Assembly: GCF_025353065.1 (NCBI RefSeq)
Contig: NZ_JANXRJ010000178.1
Location: 1 to 35,162 of the forward strand
Length of the DNA: 35,162 bases
Reading direction: 5' to 3'
Source: Lapillicoccus sp.
GTDB lineage: Bacteria; Actinomycetota; Actinomycetes; Actinomycetales; Dermatophilaceae
In this document: in pieces, positions 33,282-35,162 of the stretch
Layout of the letters: each line of letters opens with the position of its first letter
Numbering within the stretch: position 1 is the stretch's first letter
Translations under genes and position numbers: made by a program
Notes under the pieces: model-generated
What the model saw: the letters and a program-made list of their open reading frames with translations, nothing else
What the model was told of the DNA's origin: nothing
Database searches by the model: none

Positions 33282-34507
33282 TGGACTTCGCCCATGACGC
33301 CCGCACCGAGGAGCTGCGCGAGTCGCTGCTCGACCTGATGGCCACGCACATCGAGCCCGCGCAGCAGACCTTCCACGACGAGGTGGACGCGATGGAGAAC
33401 CGGTGGGCCTGGTCGCAGGCGCCGGTCCTGCAGAAGCTGCGGGTCGAGGCGAGGTCGCGCGGGCTCTGGAACGCCTTCCTCCCCGGTGACAAGGGCGCCG
33501 GCCTGACCAACGTGCAGTATGCCGCCCTCGCCGAGATCACCGGCCGGGCCGTCGAGCTCGCGCCGGCCGTCATCAACTGCGCGGCGCCGGACACCGGCAA
33601 CATGGAGGTCCTCGAGACCTTCGGATCGGCCGAGCAGAAGGAGCAGTGGCTGGAACCGTTGCTGCGCGGGGAGATTCGCTCGGCGTTCGCGATGACCGAG
33701 CCCGAGGTCGCCTCGTCGGACGCGACCAACATCCAGACCTCGATCGTGCGTGACGGCGACTCCTACGTCGTCACCGGCCGCAAGTGGTGGATCACCGGGG
33801 CGATGAACCCCGACTGCGCCATCTTCATCGTCATGGGCAAGACCGACCCCTCGGCCGATCGGCACCGTCAGCAGAGCATGATCCTCGTGCCGCGGGACGC
33901 CCAGGGCGTCGACGTCATGCGCGGCATGGAGGTGCTCGGCTACGACGACCACAACCACGGCGGCCACGCGGAGATGGCGTTCCACTCGGTGCGGGTGCCG
34001 GTCGGCAACCTCATCGCCGGTGAGGGCGAGGGCTTCGCCATCGCCCAGGCGCGGCTCGGTCCGGGTCGGATCCACCACTGCATGCGCTCGATCGGCATCG
34101 CCGAGAAAGCGATCGAGCTGATGTGCGACCGGGTCAGCAGCCGCGTCGCCTTCGGTAAGCCGCTGTCCGAGCAGGGCGTGATCCGCGACTGGATCGCCGA
34201 GTCGCGGGTGCGTCTCGAGCAGCTGCGGCTCCTCGTGCTCAAGACGGCCTGGCTGATGGACACCGTCGGCAACAAGGGCGCGCACACGGAGATCCAGGCG
34301 ATCAAGATCGCGACCCCGACGACGGTCGAGTGGATCCTCGACAAGGCCATCCAGGCCCACGGCGCCGGGGGCCTCAGCCAGGACTTCCCGCTCGCCGCCG
34401 CGATCGCCGGCGTCCGGACCCTGCGCTTCGCCGACGGTCCTGACGAGGTCCACAAGAACGCCCTCGCGCGCAACGAGCTCAAGCGTCAGGCCACCCGGGC
34501 CCGCTGA
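33281..34507 (+). CDS. Acyl-CoA dehydrogenase, ACAD10/11 type
   Basis: This FAD-dependent dehydrogenase of 408 aa shows FAMTEPEVASSDATN (signature 1), GRKWWITGAMNP, GLGPGRIHHCMR-like RLGPGRIHHCMRSIGIAEKA, ESRVRLEQLRLLVLKTAW and RFADGPDEVHKNALARNEL. Several stretches closely match what I remember of human ACAD11. The residue aligning with the catalytic Glu of MCAD (the E of YEGT) is Asp385 here. In ACAD10/11 this domain removes phosphate from a 4-phosphoacyl-CoA and yields an enoyl-CoA. The ATG overlaps the kinase stop (TGATG). It ends the operon and is followed by a strong hairpin. Confidence 0.92.
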   Translation: MDFAHDARTEELRESLLDLMATHIEPAQQTFHDEVDAMENRWAWSQAPVLQKLRVEARSRGLWNAFLPGDKGAGLTNVQYAALAEITGRAVELAPAVINCAAPDTGNMEVLETFGSAEQKEQWLEPLLRGEIRSAFAMTEPEVASSDATNIQTSIVRDGDSYVVTGRKWWITGAMNPDCAIFIVMGKTDPSADRHRQQSMILVPRDAQGVDVMRGMEVLGYDDHNHGGHAEMAFHSVRVPVGNLIAGEGEGFAIAQARLGPGRIHHCMRSIGIAEKAIELMCDRVSSRVAFGKPLSEQGVIRDWIAESRVRLEQLRLLVLKTAWLMDTVGNKGAHTEIQAIKIATPTTVEWILDKAIQAHGAGGLSQDFPLAAAIAGVRTLRFADGPDEVHKNALARNELKRQATRAR

Positions 34508-34535
34508 CCGGCCCCCCGCCCCGCTGACCGACGCT

Positions 34536-34583
34536 GGATTGAGGTGAACACGCGCTCTGGAGAGCGCGTTTTCACCTCAATCC
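34536..34583. terminator. Long palindromic hairpin repeat in the ACAD/DUF2237 convergent junction
   Basis: Arms of 22 nt (34536-34557 and 34562-34583) pair with a single C-T mismatch around the loop TGGA. The core GGATTGAGGTGAA and ACGCGCTC is present on both arms. It sits between convergent genes (stops at 34507 and 34606) and would serve both as a rho-independent-like terminator without a U-tract. It is related in sequence to the hairpin at 25338-25389. The remaining bases of the 98-bp gap are C-rich and show nothing else. Confidence 0.75.
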
Positions 34584-34605
34584 GGAGGCTTGAAGGGGTG
34601 GGCGG

Positions 34606-34998
34606 TCAGAGCCCGAACGAGCTCAGGTCGTCGGGCACGTCGACGGCGTGCTCGCGCAGCGACGCGAGGGGGACGATCTGCAGCACCGCCTCGTTGGTCG
34701 CGGCGAGCACCACGGGCGCCGCGGCCTGGTCGGCATACGCCCTCGCCCAGTTCGTGGCGGTGACGCACCAACGGTCGCCCGGCACGAGGCCGGGGAAGCC
34801 GTACTCCGGCCGGGGAGTGCTGAGGTCGTTGCCGATGCCCCTTTGGTGCTCGAGGAACGCGGCGGTGACGACCGCGCAGATCGTATGGCTGCCCCGGTCC
34901 TCGGGCCCCGTGTTGCAGCAGCCGTCGCGGAAGAACCCGGTCATCGGGTCGGTGCCGCACGGCTCCAGATCGGTCCCGAGGACGTTGCGCTCCGTCAT
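34606..34998 (-). CDS. DUF2237 family protein
   Basis: This 130 aa soluble protein of unknown function matches DUF2237: NVLGTDLEPCGTDPMTGFFRDGCCNTGPEDRG, HTICAVVTAAFL, GNDLSTP and FPGLVPGDRWCVTATNWARAY are the family's typical blocks, with conserved Cys residues. The ATG at 34998 is chosen because the conserved region starts three codons later; ATGs at 35007 and 35010 are also possible and no SD decides between them. It follows the glycosylase gene by about 20 nt on the same strand, so the two likely form an operon. Convergent with the acyl-CoA dehydrogenase. Confidence 0.85.
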   Translation of the reverse strand: MTERNVLGTDLEPCGTDPMTGFFRDGCCNTGPEDRGSHTICAVVTAAFLEHQRGIGNDLSTPRPEYGFPGLVPGDRWCVTATNWARAYADQAAAPVVLAATNEAVLQIVPLASLREHAVDVPDDLSSFGL

Positions 34999-35018
34999 GG
35001 TGACCATCATGGCCGGGG

Positions 35019-35162
35019 TCAGGCCGCTCGGCGAGCGAGGTAGGTGTCACCGGCCGCGCGGATCAGCACGGTGGCCCAGGTCCGGAACGGCTTCCACGGC
35101 TCGGCGATCGCCGTGAGCTCGTCCGCCGTCGGCGTAGTGGTGAGCCCGTAGAGCTGCCGGAC
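35019..35162 (-). CDS. DNA-3-methyladenine glycosylase II (AlkA-like), C-terminal fragment
   Basis: The last 47 codons of a minus-strand gene that runs off the window end. The visible part, LYGL followed by PTADELTAIAEPWKPFRTWATVLIRAA, matches the C-terminal helix-hairpin-helix-family glycosylase end (the AEPWRPYR motif of AlkA-type enzymes). These remove alkylated bases in base-excision repair. The catalytic Asp and the HhH motif lie outside the window, so activity cannot be judged. DUF2237 follows closely downstream. Confidence 0.7.
   Translation of the reverse strand, partial: VRQLYGLTTTPTADELTAIAEPWKPFRTWATVLIRAAGDTYLARRAA

Larger units (their letters stand above)
85..34738. repeat. Dispersed 7/8-mer GGCATAC (CGGCATAC / GTATGCCG), 23 copies
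   Basis: I counted GGCATAC on the + strand starting at 85, 4002, 6722, 10389, 14198, 17227, 17569, 22100, 24001, 26221, 27751, 32195 and 34732. Its complement GTATGCC starts at 1231, 4633, 10323, 15608, 23940, 25120, 26347, 30374, 32525 and 33517. All but the 4002 copy extend to the 8-mer CGGCATAC/GTATGCCG. Inside genes it almost always reads as Ala-Tyr (GCA-TAC) or Tyr-Ala (TAT-GCC), using codons that are otherwise rare here. Copies at 23940, 24001, 26221 and 32195 lie between genes (the last is inside a doubtful micro-ORF). Near-matches such as GGCATAG occur at 6819 and 8499. The two orientations are about balanced (13 versus 10). The role is unknown; see findings. Confidence 0.85.

Noticed and set aside
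85..34738. CGGCATAC as an FtsK-orienting (KOPS-like) or Chi-like polar motif
   Set aside because: The two orientations are nearly balanced (13 and 10) with no switch along the window, so it lacks the strand bias such motifs need.
85..34738. CGGCATAC explained only by an Ala-Tyr codon-pair preference
   Set aside because: It also appears in short intergenic stretches (23940, 24001, 26221), and other Ala/Tyr encodings such as TACGCC remain in use. A codon-pair effect may contribute but does not explain all copies.
1..35162. tRNA, rRNA, riboswitch, IS element, prophage or attachment site
   Set aside because: Gaps are short, no transposase, integrase or phage gene is seen, base composition is uniform, and no cloverleaf or known riboswitch pattern was found by eye.

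Overview
The window is a gene-dense, very high-G+C stretch, almost certainly from an actinobacterium. Supporting signs are strong G/C bias at third codon positions, many GTG starts, several SD-less starts that sit 6-8 nt after a TANNNT -10 box, a menaquinone (not ubiquinone) pathway, and a complete 14-subunit nuo operon with actinobacterial-style C-terminal extensions. The family Intrasporangiaceae (Janibacter/Knoellia/Phycicoccus relatives) is my impression only, not shown.

Layout. (1) 20-955 (+) is a RarD/EamA transporter, convergent with 982-4217 (-): an FAD-linked sugar-lactone oxidase-type protein, a fold-III PLP enzyme, and a MOSC protein. (2) 4258-21591 (-) is the complex I operon nuoA-N. 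Nearly every start overlaps the previous stop, and the operon ends in a long-chain polyprenyl diphosphate synthase. (3) 21710-23891 (-) holds a geranylgeranyl-reductase-family (MenJ-like) flavoprotein and menG. menF (24038-25324) runs divergently on +. (4) 25376-26185 (-) is a DUF6891-type protein, divergent from menD (26237-27895) and a MurJ-family flippase (27900-29528). (5) 29617-34507 (+) is a tightly coupled catabolic operon: two short-chain dehydrogenases, a quinone-oxidoreductase-type MDR, an APH-fold kinase and an acyl-CoA dehydrogenase. The last two look like the two halves of mammalian ACAD10/ACAD11. (6) 34606-end (-) is a DUF2237 protein and the C-terminal tail of a DNA-3-methyladenine glycosylase.

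How the parts fit. menF, menD, menG, the MenJ-like reductase and the prenyl synthase make, prenylate, methylate or saturate menaquinone, the electron acceptor of the complex I encoded among them. The 3' operon probably feeds fatty-acyl or 4-hydroxyacyl-CoA substrates into beta-oxidation and so supplies NADH to complex I (inference).

Most notable signals: a split ACAD10/11-like kinase-dehydrogenase operon; an 8-mer, CGGCATAC, over-represented on both strands in coding and intergenic DNA and forcing rare Ala/Tyr codons; a DtxR/IdeR-type iron box on the -35 of a good promoter before the MenJ-like gene; and two related palindromic hairpin repeats, each in a convergent gene junction. No stretch over 300 bases lacks a gene. 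The largest gaps are about 146 bp (23892-24037), 121 bp (23027-23147), 118 bp (21592-21709), 98 bp (34508-34605) and 88 bp (29529-29616), and all are described. I saw no tRNA, rRNA, CRISPR array, IS element or prophage.
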